From JAFGGG01 sp964638895 (lineage in GTDB: Bacteria > Spirochaetota > Spirochaetia > SZUA-6 > RPPD01), in NCBI GenBank assembly GCA_964638895.1, contig CAZWYY010000008.1, positions 14,967 to 78,966 on the forward strand: a stretch of 64,000 nt of DNA, written 5' to 3'. A program made the translations under genes and the position numbers. Shown here one piece after another: positions 9,786 through 19,322 of the stretch. The notes below the pieces were generated by a model, which was not told where the DNA came from, did not search any database, and worked only from the letters and a program-made list of their open reading frames with translations. Position 1 is the stretch's first letter, and the number at the start of each line of letters is the position of its first letter.

Positions 9786-11498
9786 ATGGCGGAAATATCA
9801 ACATTTGACAGGTTGGTGCACGAATTAAGTTACGGTCAGCGTAAGGACCTGCTGACGCGCATCGAACGTTCGGCCAAGATCTCCCAGGAGCCGTTGATAG
9901 ACGTATTTACCGAAAAAGGCGAAAACCGCGTTCAGAAAGCCTATGAACGCATGAGTCTGTTTAAAAAACTGAAATTATTCCTGAAAGCGCTTTTTGCCGG
10001 TAAGAAGAAAGAGGAGATGCTTGAGGAAATTCTGCTTAACCGGCTTAAGAAACAGATCGCGCATCAGACAAACCGTCTGGTTGACTTCAGATACTCAATT
10101 TTCCTGGAAGAGATGAAGAATGAACTGGATGAGCTCGCCAAGGCCGCCTTTTTTTTCAGGAACATTATGCAAAAATGCCTTGGTAAGGAAAAATCCAATT
10201 TTATCGCTTTTTTAGGCAGCTTTGAGATGCCTTCTACGCACGAGCGCCTGCTTTCCGAAATAAGTCCCGCCAGAATAATGGCTGAATTAAGCGAGAAACA
10301 GGAGCTGAACATCAAGCTGGAAACCGAAAAACGCCTGCGCGAGATAATCAACAACATTCCGGAGGCGGACAGGAAAAGAATGTACCTGGAATCACAGGCC
10401 CTTTCCTCCCTCTATTCATTCTGTACCTTCCCCTTTGAGGAGTTGCCGGAGCGATTCGGGTACGGCCACTTTAAGGGCAGGCTGACCTGTGAATTTTCCG
10501 ACCTGGCCAAAAGACTCGGTGACCTGGCAAGTATCATGCTCAGTGTCGTGGTCCCGCCCACGGTAGGCGCGTTAAAGGCGCTTTTTCTCTTTTATAGTGA
10601 AGACAGTATGGAACAGACGGACTTCAGCCTTGAAGATCATCTGCTTGATGATTTTAAGCGGGCGGAGGAAGCGCTGGTAAAAATCCGCCTGTTCAACAGG
10701 CGGATCCCCCTGATTCCACTTTTGAAAATAATTCGGAGAAATTTCAATTATACGATTTCCGCGCTTAAGGGAGGTGAGGATTGGCTGGCCCTGTATAAAA
10801 ACTACTGGGCGGACAGGCTGGATGAACAGGTCAGGCAATACCTGGCCAAGAAGAAAACCGACGATCTGGAGAAACAGGCCCTGGAGTTCCTGGAGCTTAA
10901 AGAGTTTCCCCAGGTAAAATATTATCATCCCCAGTATTACGGGGCGGACCTTCGTATTAGGCATTGGCGTTCTCTGGGTGTTATCATCGGTTTTTTCAGA
11001 AATATCTATTCCACCGTCATGTACCGGCCGCTTAAGATACTTTTGGTAAACGGTGAGTTTTATAAAAATGCAAACAGGGTTGAGTATACCGATTGTTTTA
11101 ATTTCCTGCATAATCTGGGCAACGTATTGTCCTCCTTTGAGAAAAAACTCATGCCTCCCGAGGGGGAGTACGCGCTCAAGTTTGAGGAAATTGCCAAAAA
11201 CCGGAAGAGTGAAAAGGTTGAGGTTAAAGATACCCGGTCGGTATTCGTAAAAATCGACAGTGAGGCCCGTGTTATTCTGGATGACACCCTGTCGTATCTG
11301 CAGACCCTGAAATCAATTTTAAATGGGGTGTTATACAGTGAGATGGGCGGGAAGTACGACACCATTTCCAATCTTGGCTATATCGGCGGCAGGGAAAATC
11401 AGGGGCTTCTAAAAGAATGGGGAAAAATTCTTCAGCTTGTAACCGGGGCCCTGGAACTGCTGAATAATCTTCGCACTATTGAACTGTCTTTAAGCTAA
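9786..11498 (+). CDS. Spirochaete-type conserved protein, DUF5312-like
   Basis: This 570-residue, charged, mostly helical protein has no signal peptide and no convincing transmembrane segment apart from moderately hydrophobic stretches near residues 235-265 and 395-420. It matches my memory of the DUF5312 family of conserved spirochaete proteins in length and composition, but no catalytic motif is visible and I assign no function. It has its own promoter and stands between the M16C protease and a small secreted protein. Confidence 0.7.
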   Translation: MAEISTFDRLVHELSYGQRKDLLTRIERSAKISQEPLIDVFTEKGENRVQKAYERMSLFKKLKLFLKALFAGKKKEEMLEEILLNRLKKQIAHQTNRLVDFRYSIFLEEMKNELDELAKAAFFFRNIMQKCLGKEKSNFIAFLGSFEMPSTHERLLSEISPARIMAELSEKQELNIKLETEKRLREIINNIPEADRKRMYLESQALSSLYSFCTFPFEELPERFGYGHFKGRLTCEFSDLAKRLGDLASIMLSVVVPPTVGALKALFLFYSEDSMEQTDFSLEDHLLDDFKRAEEALVKIRLFNRRIPLIPLLKIIRRNFNYTISALKGGEDWLALYKNYWADRLDEQVRQYLAKKKTDDLEKQALEFLELKEFPQVKYYHPQYYGADLRIRHWRSLGVIIGFFRNIYSTVMYRPLKILLVNGEFYKNANRVEYTDCFNFLHNLGNVLSSFEKKLMPPEGEYALKFEEIAKNRKSEKVEVKDTRSVFVKIDSEARVILDDTLSYLQTLKSILNGVLYSEMGGKYDTISNLGYIGGRENQGLLKEWGKILQLVTGALELLNNLRTIELSLS

Positions 11499-11680
11499 GC
11501 CACAGGCCGCATACCCATGAAATAAAATTGCGACACATATAAAAAAAGCGCTTGATTTTTTTTAGAGGGAGTTATAGGATGAAAATTCGTCTTCCATCCG
11601 GCGGACGCTTCAATAACATACCCCCGATTATTCCGGCGGGAGAGTGTGGTGACAAAAATCAAGAGAAGGAGCATTTTGCC

Positions 11681-12163
11681 ATGAGCAAGAGGGTTGTCAT
11701 GTGTGCGTTTATTATTGTACTTTATCTTTCCGTGGGATTCAACTGTAATTCACTGGGTCTGAGCGTGAAACATACGGTTTCACTGATTAATAAGGGGACA
11801 AGCAATGAGCTGAGTGAAGGATACCTCTACATCAACGAACAGGAACTTCCTCCTTTTTTTGAGTTGGTCATCATACAAAATCAGATATTCCAGTTTGTGC
11901 GCGGAAAAAACGGATCGCATGAATGCGGATACTGGCCGGAAACACGGTTCGAACTGCCGCCTATAAAAATAACGGAACAGATAGATAATAAAGAAGTTGA
12001 GCGCGGTTGGTATTTTTCCGATCTGGACGAGAAAAAGGCGCATACGCCCGGGGATTGGATTTGGATAAAATCGGGAGATATCCGGGCTTACGTGGATGCG
12101 AAAAAACTGCCTAATTTTATCAGGTCACAAAGGGCCGAACTGATGAATCTGAAAAAATCCTGA
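11681..12163 (+). CDS. Small predicted secreted protein, unknown function
   Basis: Starting at ATG 11681, this is a 160-residue protein whose first ~25 residues (MSKRVVMCAFIIVLYLSVGF) look like a signal peptide. GAAGGAG lies nine bases upstream. The frame is open further upstream, and ATG 11579 with GAGGGAG seven bases before it would add 34 residues and bury the signal sequence; I prefer 11681. The mature part is hydrophilic with aromatic-rich blocks (RGWYFSDLDE, PGDWIWIKSGD). A Cys follows the hydrophobic core (FNCNS), but the lipobox is poor. I do not recognise a family. Confidence 0.6.
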   Translation: MSKRVVMCAFIIVLYLSVGFNCNSLGLSVKHTVSLINKGTSNELSEGYLYINEQELPPFFELVIIQNQIFQFVRGKNGSHECGYWPETRFELPPIKITEQIDNKEVERGWYFSDLDEKKAHTPGDWIWIKSGDIRAYVDAKKLPNFIRSQRAELMNLKKS

Positions 12164-12171
12164 TTCGGTTT

Positions 12172-13245
12172 TTATAATAAGCTTTTTTTAAGGCCGAGGA
12201 CACTTTTCTTTACAAGTTGTGAGCTTCCCTTTTTACAGATAAGCACCGCGTTGTTTTTTACAATCACATGCAGATTTTCCACATCAACCAACACAACCGG
12301 CAGATCCGCCAGTACATAATTGTTTTTAGACCGGGTTTGGATCAGGTTCTTTTGATCATGGGGAAAGTGCAACGCCACCTGGTCCCAGCTTCCCACGTCA
12401 CTCCATGTAAAAGACGCCTCCACCATGGCCCTGCTTTCGCTCTTCTCCATGATCGCCGTATCCACCGATACGGTGGGAATTTTCCTGTATGCGGTTTTAA
12501 GTCCGGCTTGCAGGGGCACAACACGGATCGCCTCGCCGCTTTGCGGTTCCGGCCTGTAGGCGGCGCCAAGAAAAGGTTTTCCGACAGCCGGTGCCAGGCG
12601 CGCTAGCTCCCGTATAAACAGGCTGCGGGTAAAGGCAAACATACCCGAGTTCCAGTAATAGCCGCCCCCAGATAGAAAGGCCCCGGCCGTTATCGGGTCC
12701 GGCTTTTCCGTAAACTCAAGGGCTTCGAATCCCTGTCCCAGGGGAGCGCCTCTTTTAATATACCCGTAGCCCGTTTCCGGGTGGGTTGGGGGAATACCGA
12801 AGGTAACAAGATATCCGTCCCGCGCCAAAGCCATGGCTTTGGCTACATCATTTCGAAAATCCTTATCCGGTTCGATCAGGTGGTCGGCCGGCAAGACCAA
12901 GAGTAGGCCGTCCATGGTATCCAGCGAATGGAGGTAGGCGCAGGCATAGGAAATGGCGGGCGCTGTATTTCTGGCCAGTGGTTCGGGCAGAATATGCAGT
13001 TCTTTTCGCGCGGCATAGCGTTTTATTATCGGCGCGCTTTGCCGGATAATCTCATCCACCTGGTCCTGATGGGTAACCACAATGGTCAGTGTAACATCCT
13101 TCAGCCCCAGTGACCGTCTCAGTGTGCGCTGGTACAACGAGGAACCCGTATTAAAGTCAAGAAACTGTTTCGGGCGGGCGCTGCCGGACGCGGGCCATAA
13201 GCGGGTTCCCGCTCCGCCCGCCAGGATGATAATGTACTTGTTCAT
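12172..13245 (-). CDS. manC: Mannose-1-phosphate guanylyltransferase
   Basis: This 357-residue enzyme makes GDP-mannose from mannose 1-phosphate and GTP. The nucleotide-binding signature LAGGAGTRLWPASG and the following RPKQFLDF are at residues 8-30, and the FTEKPD sugar-phosphate motif lies near residue 175. It lacks the C-terminal cupin isomerase domain of bifunctional ManC/AlgA proteins. The product feeds surface-glycan or exopolysaccharide synthesis, but no glycosyltransferase lies nearby. It converges with the upstream small secreted gene and diverges from ilvE. AGAGGGG sits just before the start codon. Confidence 0.93.
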   Translation of the reverse strand: MNKYIIILAGGAGTRLWPASGSARPKQFLDFNTGSSLYQRTLRRSLGLKDVTLTIVVTHQDQVDEIIRQSAPIIKRYAARKELHILPEPLARNTAPAISYACAYLHSLDTMDGLLLVLPADHLIEPDKDFRNDVAKAMALARDGYLVTFGIPPTHPETGYGYIKRGAPLGQGFEALEFTEKPDPITAGAFLSGGGYYWNSGMFAFTRSLFIRELARLAPAVGKPFLGAAYRPEPQSGEAIRVVPLQAGLKTAYRKIPTVSVDTAIMEKSESRAMVEASFTWSDVGSWDQVALHFPHDQKNLIQTRSKNNYVLADLPVVLVDVENLHVIVKNNAVLICKKGSSQLVKKSVLGLKKSLL

Positions 13246-13330
13246 CTAAATCCCCTCTATAATGTTAAAGCCAAAAAAGGCTAAAATATCAAGTGAATTT
13301 GCCTCTTAACCTTATTTTTTTAAAAAAAAC

Positions 13331-13359
13331 TTGACCATAAAACCAGAGTAATCTAAAAT
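13331..13359 (+). promoter_or_regulatory. Sigma70-type promoter for ilvE
   Basis: TTGACC (13331-13336), a 17-nt spacer and TAAAAT (13354-13359), followed by ACAGGAG before ATG 13385. A short dyad AGCC-AAAAAA-GGCT at 13269-13282 lies between this promoter and manC; I cannot say what it does. Confidence 0.6.
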
Positions 13360-13384
13360 CAACTCATCATACAGGAGTTGTACT

Positions 13385-14482
13385 ATGCCGAAGGGTTTTA
13401 CACTGGAAATTAATCCCTCTGTATATCTTGCAAAATACCGAGGGAACAACACATGGCAGGAAGAGTTCAAGGAAATGCCGCATATGATAAAGGAAGAGGA
13501 ACAGGCTTTGGAACCGGACAAGCGCCTGGCGCTTATCAGGAAACGGAATTCATTCCCCGAGCTGCCGCTGGTGAATTATACCACCCAGTACGGAATGGGA
13601 TGTTTCGAGGGCCTGAAGGCCTTTCCGCAAAAGAACGGCAGCCTGAAACTATTCCGTCCGCTGGAAAACGGCAAGCGCATGGAAGCCTCCATGCGCGGTC
13701 TGTTGATGCCGGTGTATTCCAAGGAAATGTTCGTAAACGCCGTGGTAAAGGTGGTGGCAAACAATAAAAGGCTGGGCTTCACCCCGGCCTACGATCCGGA
13801 ATGGGAAACGCAAGATTTTATTTATGGGAACTCGGTATACGTAAGGCCTTTCTCCTATTCGGAATCGGCCATCGGGCTGAGCATAAGCAAGGAGCCGTGG
13901 GTGGCAATCGTCACCACCGTGGTGGGCACTTATTTTATGGCTGAAACTCCGTCAGCCGTTACCACGGAAATGATCAGGGCCACACCCCGCGGTACGGGAA
14001 GCATCAAGTGCAACGCAAACTACGTTATCGCCATTCTGGCCAAAAAACATGCGGAGGCCAAGGGATATATGGAGGCCGTTTTTCTTGATTCCCGCGAGCA
14101 CAGGTTTGTTGAAGAAGGATCTTCGTGTAACATATTTTTTCTGCTAAAGGATGATACTTTAGTAACACCCAGCCTCGAAGATACCATTCTGCCCGGTATT
14201 ACCCGTAAATCCATTCTGACCATCGCCGCCGACATGGGCTTGAAAACCCAGGAGCGCAGAATTTCAATCCAGGAAGCCATGTCCGAATCCAAAGAGGTCT
14301 TCGTTACCGGTACGGCCGCCGGCGTCTCTTACATCGAATCCATTACCCACCAGGGGAAAACCGCGGTATTCAACGATAAAAAAATCGGGGACGTATCGCA
14401 TAGCTTGCTTGTGACCCTGAAGGGCATCCAGTACGGCGCAAAGGAAGATAAATACGGTTGGATGATCGATGTGGAAGGCTGA
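13385..14482 (+). CDS. ilvE: Branched-chain amino acid aminotransferase
   Basis: This 365-residue fold-type IV PLP enzyme carries the class IV aminotransferase signature. The PLP lysine is Lys208 in GSIKCNANY, and EEGSSCNIFF and the PLP-phosphate loop TRKSIL follow. It interconverts Leu, Ile and Val with their 2-oxo acids using glutamate/2-oxoglutarate. The length fits the longer (eukaryote-like, BCAT-type) branch rather than the ~300-residue E. coli IlvE. It stands alone with its own promoter. Its stop codon abuts the stop of the converging flcA-like gene with no base between. Confidence 0.93.
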   Translation: MPKGFTLEINPSVYLAKYRGNNTWQEEFKEMPHMIKEEEQALEPDKRLALIRKRNSFPELPLVNYTTQYGMGCFEGLKAFPQKNGSLKLFRPLENGKRMEASMRGLLMPVYSKEMFVNAVVKVVANNKRLGFTPAYDPEWETQDFIYGNSVYVRPFSYSESAIGLSISKEPWVAIVTTVVGTYFMAETPSAVTTEMIRATPRGTGSIKCNANYVIAILAKKHAEAKGYMEAVFLDSREHRFVEEGSSCNIFFLLKDDTLVTPSLEDTILPGITRKSILTIAADMGLKTQERRISIQEAMSESKEVFVTGTAAGVSYIESITHQGKTAVFNDKKIGDVSHSLLVTLKGIQYGAKEDKYGWMIDVEG

Positions 14483-17400
14483 CTAAACCGGGTCTTTTTT
14501 TCTGAACCGCATCTGGTTAATATCCATGGGCAGATCATCATAAATAACCGGCTCGATATTCTTGGAGTGCATGATTATATCCATGTTGGCGTAAGGTTCC
14601 GGGGCCGGCTTTTTTATCAGTCCGGAGCTTGTGGCCGACAGTCTGGTACTATCCAGGCGCTTCATGGTGTCGGGATTGCGTGACAATACATCGAATATCT
14701 TCGCGGAATTCTCCAGGGCCACCAGGCCTTCGGTGACCTTCTCCTCATCCCGCATGGCCAGGGCAATCTCGTAATAGGTAACACCGATGTTATTATAGGT
14801 TATATACATTTTTTCCATAAGGGCATTATGCACGGGATTGTCTTCCGGGCGCAGGATTGCGATCGAGTTTTTTTGATCTTCAAGCAAACCCAGCAGGTAG
14901 ATATAGTTTCCCAGCGCCGAGGAGTAGGCCTTGCGTTTATAGAGGGTGTTGGCCAGGGCAAAGAGGATGGCCGGGTTATTGCGCATCTCAGCGGACGCGC
15001 CGTAGAATTCAAGCAGCGCGTTTTCATAATCCCTTCTCTGGTAATAAATGTAACCGATTTTATACCTCAGGTCCGGCGGATTGTACATATTGTTTTGGGC
15101 CTGCACGTACTTCTCCAGGGACAGGGTAAAATGCTCATCAACATAATAATAGATATCGCCCAGGTTCGCGTAGATTTTCCCGAAGGCGGGGTCTAGGCCC
15201 ACCTCCCGGCTGCGCTTGGCTGTTTCAAAGAGATTTATGGCCTGGGAATAATAACGTTCGGCCTCGGTGGTGTCAGAAAAGCCTTTCTGGGTATAATAAT
15301 ATTCTCCCAGCAGGTTATAGGTAAGAATATACTGTTTGATTCTCTCCGGTGTCCGTTTCTCCGGGTTGTTCTCAAAAAACCGCTTGAAGATATCCGGGGC
15401 CTTGATCAGTACATTTTCTTCGGACTCCGGTTGATTCAGCATGTTAAAATAACGGGCGAACTCATAATAGGTTTCGGGAACCGTATTATCCGCGGAAAGC
15501 GCCTTGTTCAGGATATCCTTGACATCGTCCATCTCCTGCCGGTCGATCAGGTAACCGGCCAGGCGCGCGTAAATCTCCGCGTCCGCGGGCTCATAGTGAA
15601 GGTCCTTAAAGTAATTCTTATACCATTCCACTTGTACAGGGTTGTTAACGTGAATAAAATAATTGAGCAGTCGCAGCATCACCTCGTTCTGCGCCGGGTA
15701 CCTGTCATGCAGCTGCCGGTAGGCATGCAGGGCGTCCTCATAGTGAGAGTTGTCCACATCCCCCCATTGCAGGTAATTCTCCGCGGCGGCCAGCAGTCCC
15801 TTGTAGTTGAAAAGGTCTTTGTTTAATATATGCATGTTCAAAATGTCATTTGCCTCTTTATAAGCCCCCTCAAAGGTCAACAAGTCGGCATAGTCCAGGG
15901 CGCCCTTTTCATCGTAGGGATATCTTTTAAGCAGTGCCTGGTATTTTTGTTCCGCGAGTTTGTACTGTTCCTTTTGCCTGAACACGTCGGCAAAACGGTA
16001 ATACTGGTCCTTATAATCCCAGATACGGCGCGCCTCTTCAAATTTCTGGTTTCCGCCCGTGTAATCCCCCTGCATCACCTTGTCATACCCTTCCTGGTAA
16101 ACCGAAAGCGAGGCCAGGGGCTGGTAGATGAACTGGTAGCCGAACAGCGCCAGGACTATGAGTACAAAAATACCCACGGCGGCAATCAGAAAGGCCGGAC
16201 CGAGTTTGTGTTTAAAAACATAGGCAAGGCTTTCTTTGTCGCGCTCAAAGGCCATGCCCGTCTTTTTTTCATACCGCCGGGGAAGCGATATCTTCTTACC
16301 GGTAATGCCGCTTACAAAAGCGGCGATCTCCCTGGGCGGCTGTCCCTGGATCAGCAGGTCCAGCAGCGTGCGCAGGTTGTTTCCTTTTAATTCCCTTTCC
16401 CCGATAAGCTCTTCGATAATGATCTTGAGATTTCTGGGCAGTCCCGCCAGGGTCTGCTGTAAATTATCAAACTCTTTATCCGAAAGCCGGATGTCCTCGC
16501 CCGCCGCTTCCGGAAGCTCTCCCGATACGGGGACTGAAATTTCCTGTTCCTCCGGCTGACCCGCCGGGGGTTCCATTACGGGTGGGGAGGGGGCGCCGGC
16601 TTCGGCGCCCAGGCCGTACTCCTCACCGAAATCCGGCAGGGCGAATTCATCAAGGGCAAACTCTTCCTCACCGCCTTTTTCCCGGGACGGTTCCTCGGGG
16701 CCTGCAGCGCTGATCTCCTCCTGTGGGGGGGCGGAAGGTTCAAAAGAAGGAATCTGGAACTCCGGTTCTTCCGCGGAAGGCTCCTCGCCGGCGGGTGCTT
16801 CAATGGGCGGTATCTCCATGGACGGTTCCTCGCCTGTCGGCGCTTCCATGGACGGCATTTCAATAGGTGGTATTTCCGCGGCCTGCTCTGCGGCGCCGGA
16901 GGACTCGGACGTTGTGTCCAAATCCGTAAGTCCGGCGAATATATCTTCATCGGATACAGGCGGACCGGGCTGTTCGCCCTCCGGCGCCTGTTCGTCCTGC
17001 GCCGGGGGTTCGGTTATATCGGAAATATCGGGAAGCTCAAAATCACCGAAATCGGCCTCACCGGAAGGGGGCGACGGCGGGGCCTCTTCCCCGGGGGGTT
17101 CGTTTCCTTCAAGCAGACTGTCTAATTGTGAGACATCAAAATCCTCGCCTATGGGGGCCTGCGGCTGTTCTCCCTGCATTTCGGATTCGGGTGCGGGAGG
17201 GGGGGTAACCTCTTGTTCCCCGCCCTGTACGGGTTCAAACTCCAGATCCGGTTCCGGGGCGGGGATTTCCTCCCCGGTCTCCGCTACAGGTTGGACGGGT
17301 TCGGACTCACCGGCCTCTCCGCCCTCATCGGAAATTCCCAATAGGTCGGTAAGATCGGACGACAATCCCTGCTCAGGCGGGGTAAGCTCATCCTGCTCCT

Positions 17401-17485
17401 CCCCCTTTTCGCTTCGAATTTCCTTTTCTTCACCTAATGAGTCCAGTACTTCCTTGAACTGTTCAATGTCTTCCAGACGCGGCAT
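14483..17485 (-). CDS. flcA: TPR membrane protein resembling flagellar collar protein FlcA
   Basis: This 1000-residue protein has three parts. Residues 1 to ~330 are acidic, Pro/Glu-rich and low-complexity, with repeated P-I/M-E-A-P-x-G-E-E-P units near residues 200-270. A globular cytoplasmic stretch follows (about 335-420), then one membrane span near residues 428-455 (AFLIAAVGIFVLIVLALFGY). The remaining ~530 residues are TPR repeats, predicted periplasmic. This arrangement resembles Borrelia BB0326/FlcA, part of the spirochaete periplasmic flagellar collar that supports stator assembly. The assignment is by architecture and recall, not alignment. A divergently transcribed secreted protein starts 106 bp away. 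Another TPR-anchored scaffold is the main alternative. Confidence 0.6.
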   Translation of the reverse strand: MPRLEDIEQFKEVLDSLGEEKEIRSEKGEEQDELTPPEQGLSSDLTDLLGISDEGGEAGESEPVQPVAETGEEIPAPEPDLEFEPVQGGEQEVTPPPAPESEMQGEQPQAPIGEDFDVSQLDSLLEGNEPPGEEAPPSPPSGEADFGDFELPDISDITEPPAQDEQAPEGEQPGPPVSDEDIFAGLTDLDTTSESSGAAEQAAEIPPIEMPSMEAPTGEEPSMEIPPIEAPAGEEPSAEEPEFQIPSFEPSAPPQEEISAAGPEEPSREKGGEEEFALDEFALPDFGEEYGLGAEAGAPSPPVMEPPAGQPEEQEISVPVSGELPEAAGEDIRLSDKEFDNLQQTLAGLPRNLKIIIEELIGERELKGNNLRTLLDLLIQGQPPREIAAFVSGITGKKISLPRRYEKKTGMAFERDKESLAYVFKHKLGPAFLIAAVGIFVLIVLALFGYQFIYQPLASLSVYQEGYDKVMQGDYTGGNQKFEEARRIWDYKDQYYRFADVFRQKEQYKLAEQKYQALLKRYPYDEKGALDYADLLTFEGAYKEANDILNMHILNKDLFNYKGLLAAAENYLQWGDVDNSHYEDALHAYRQLHDRYPAQNEVMLRLLNYFIHVNNPVQVEWYKNYFKDLHYEPADAEIYARLAGYLIDRQEMDDVKDILNKALSADNTVPETYYEFARYFNMLNQPESEENVLIKAPDIFKRFFENNPEKRTPERIKQYILTYNLLGEYYYTQKGFSDTTEAERYYSQAINLFETAKRSREVGLDPAFGKIYANLGDIYYYVDEHFTLSLEKYVQAQNNMYNPPDLRYKIGYIYYQRRDYENALLEFYGASAEMRNNPAILFALANTLYKRKAYSSALGNYIYLLGLLEDQKNSIAILRPEDNPVHNALMEKMYITYNNIGVTYYEIALAMRDEEKVTEGLVALENSAKIFDVLSRNPDTMKRLDSTRLSATSSGLIKKPAPEPYANMDIIMHSKNIEPVIYDDLPMDINQMRFRKKDPV

Positions 17486-17548
17486 TTGAGTCTCTATAAC
17501 AAGGTTCGGTATGAATGAACATAATTCTTAGGTTTCTCTACTTAAGCC

Positions 17549-17577
17549 TTGGCTTTTTTTTCCGAGAATCCTATTAT
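17549..17577 (+). promoter_or_regulatory. Promoter for the CBM48-like secreted protein gene
   Basis: TTGGCT (17549-17554), a 17-nt spacer and TATTAT (17572-17577). The predicted start near 17584 leaves only ~8 nt before ATG 17592 and no Shine-Dalgarno sequence. Confidence 0.5.
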
Positions 17578-17591
17578 AGTATAGTAATAAA

Positions 17592-18290
17592 ATGAAAAAA
17601 CTTAAAACCTTTTTAGTGATTTTTCTGTTGTTTTTCGGTGCCCTGAGTATATTTGCGGCGAACGGAACCTCCCTCTACCTCTACATTCAGGAAATAGGGA
17701 GCGCGGGACCGCCGCAGGTATACAATGACTCGGTTATATTCACCTATCAGGCCTCAACACCGGTGTATTACGTGGGCGCGCGTTTTGAGCATGAGAATTA
17801 CAGTATCCTGCATAAATTTTCCAGAAACGCCAAGAAGCTTTTCGTGCTGGTCATCCCGATCCCGGAAAACACAACCCGTTTGAAGTACAGGATAGTGGTC
17901 GACGGATTATGGACGGACGATCCCTTCAACAAGATGACGGAAGAGGATGAGTTGGGGATAAAGTACTCACTGGTTATACTGCCTGAAAAACACACGATAT
18001 ATATCACCAGCCCCGAAATACTGCAGCGGGGTATGGTAAAATTCGCCCTTAAGGCGGAGCCCAAAAGCCAGGTATTCATCGCTGGGGATTTCAATAATTG
18101 GAATCCGTTTATCAATGCGCTGGAAGAAGAAACACCGGGATTATATACCATCACCCTGAAACTGTATCCGGGTAAGCATTATTATTACTTTCTGGTGGAC
18201 GGTATCAGAACAATCGATCCGTATAATACCCAGGTGTTCACCGATATGGACGGGCTTACCGTTTCCGGGTTTACGCTGCCCTGGGACTGA
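17592..18290 (+). CDS. Secreted protein with tandem early-set / CBM48-like (glycogen-binding) domains
   Basis: This 232-residue protein has a signal peptide (residues 1 to ~23, ending FAANG). Two immunoglobulin-like early-set modules follow. The second, residues ~150-232, has the hallmark pattern of AMPK/CBM48 glycogen-recognition domains: VFIAGDFNNWNPF, then YYYFLVDGIRTIDPYNT. The first module (YVGARFEHENYSIL, YRIVVDGLWTDDPFN) is a diverged copy. In a periplasmic or surface protein these domains may bind sugars or act as protein-protein modules; no catalytic domain is present. It faces away from the flcA-like gene, so a link to the flagellar envelope is possible but unproven. Confidence 0.75.
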   Translation: MKKLKTFLVIFLLFFGALSIFAANGTSLYLYIQEIGSAGPPQVYNDSVIFTYQASTPVYYVGARFEHENYSILHKFSRNAKKLFVLVIPIPENTTRLKYRIVVDGLWTDDPFNKMTEEDELGIKYSLVILPEKHTIYITSPEILQRGMVKFALKAEPKSQVFIAGDFNNWNPFINALEEETPGLYTITLKLYPGKHYYYFLVDGIRTIDPYNTQVFTDMDGLTVSGFTLPWD

Positions 18291-18301
18291 GATTATTTCG
18301 T

Positions 18302-19276
18302 TTATTCCTGGTTTAACGTATCCGTTTCTTCCTTCTGGATCAGCCTTTCCAGAATCAACCCCAACTCTACGGCCAGGGCCAGGCTTACACGCAGCGCGTA
18401 CTCACCGGGTTTGGGCGTTTTTAGTTCGGTGCAGAGTTTTTTATACAGGGAGATTTCCTGCTCAATTAATTTGAGGCATGTCTCCTTTTGCCCCGCCAGG
18501 TTGACAAGAATTTCCCTGGTTTTATATTTATCTTCCAGTGCAAACGAAAGTACGGATCTGGCCCTTGCGAACTCCCGCGCCTGTTTTGTATACAGCGGCA
18601 GAAGCTCCTTAAGCCTGATGTTGGCCAGGATATTTTTTTCAATATCCTTTAGGCTTTCCGTTTTTTCCTCATGTATCAGGATGGAATAGTTTTTCTGGAT
18701 ATTCTCGAAAATATTGGCGAAGGTTGTCCTGAAATTCCGGTAGAAGGATTCGGCCTTCTTTTTATCTTTAATATTGGGCGAGAGTTTCTGCATGGTTTCC
18801 CGTTCCCGTTTATAGATAAAAATCTGGGTCAGGATCATCTTTACCGCGGGTTTGTTCTTGTACTCGGGATTTCCTTTGATCCTGGCCAGCACGTCGGCAA
18901 TGATCAGATTTATATCGTTCTGCTTCTGAGCCGCCGGTGTCGTGTCTTTGGCAAAGGAAAAAGCGAGTGAACCGGAGGCGAACAGGCGCTGGATGAGCAC
19001 CAGAAAGATCAATATATTCAGATTGCCGCCTTTAACCTTTAACTCGTCAAAACTAAGTGATTTGAATTTCATCTCCTCCAGGGTAGTAAAGAAGGGATTA
19101 AGCAGCCCGGTCTTATATTCGGCGATACCCGACTCAACGGCAAACTTCAGGCCGCTCATATGGTCGGAGAGCTCCTCGGTGGTCAGCCCGAAATAATCTA
19201 TGAGTTCACGAATTTTCAGTGCGGATTTTGCTATATCCGCCCAGTCGCCGCTGATGCGATTGTTTAGTTCCTGCAT
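18302..19276 (-). CDS. Conserved helical protein, unknown function
   Basis: Starting at ATG 19276, this is a 324-residue, Lys/Glu/Leu-rich helical protein. One hydrophobic stretch, about residues 86-110 (NILIFLVLIQRLFASGSLAF), could be a membrane or core helix; no signal peptide is visible. I chose ATG 19276 because a good promoter (19284-19312) places transcription start at or next to that A, which rules out the longer open frame to 19402. No family is recognised. It converges with the CBM48-like gene and diverges from an outer-membrane barrel gene. Confidence 0.65.
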   Translation of the reverse strand: MQELNNRISGDWADIAKSALKIRELIDYFGLTTEELSDHMSGLKFAVESGIAEYKTGLLNPFFTTLEEMKFKSLSFDELKVKGGNLNILIFLVLIQRLFASGSLAFSFAKDTTPAAQKQNDINLIIADVLARIKGNPEYKNKPAVKMILTQIFIYKRERETMQKLSPNIKDKKKAESFYRNFRTTFANIFENIQKNYSILIHEEKTESLKDIEKNILANIRLKELLPLYTKQAREFARARSVLSFALEDKYKTREILVNLAGQKETCLKLIEQEISLYKKLCTELKTPKPGEYALRVSLALAVELGLILERLIQKEETDTLNQE

Positions 19277-19283
19277 AAGGGTT

Positions 19284-19312
19284 ATAATAGTATGCTTTAT
19301 CCAGGCTTTCAA
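19284..19312 (-). promoter_or_regulatory. Minus-strand promoter, probably leaderless
   Basis: Read on the minus strand: TTGAAA (19312-19307), a 17-nt spacer and TATTAT (19289-19284). Only seven bases (AACCCTT) separate the -10 box from ATG 19276, so the transcript would begin at the start codon. The -35 box lies 13 bp from that of the divergent plus-strand promoter. Confidence 0.6.
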
Positions 19313-19322
19313 GCCCATACAA

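Noticed and set aside
11579..11680. Earlier start of the small secreted protein at ATG 11579
   Set aside because: It has a good ribosome site but would place 34 polar residues before the signal peptide; kept only as an alternative, possibly a short leader peptide in the same frame.
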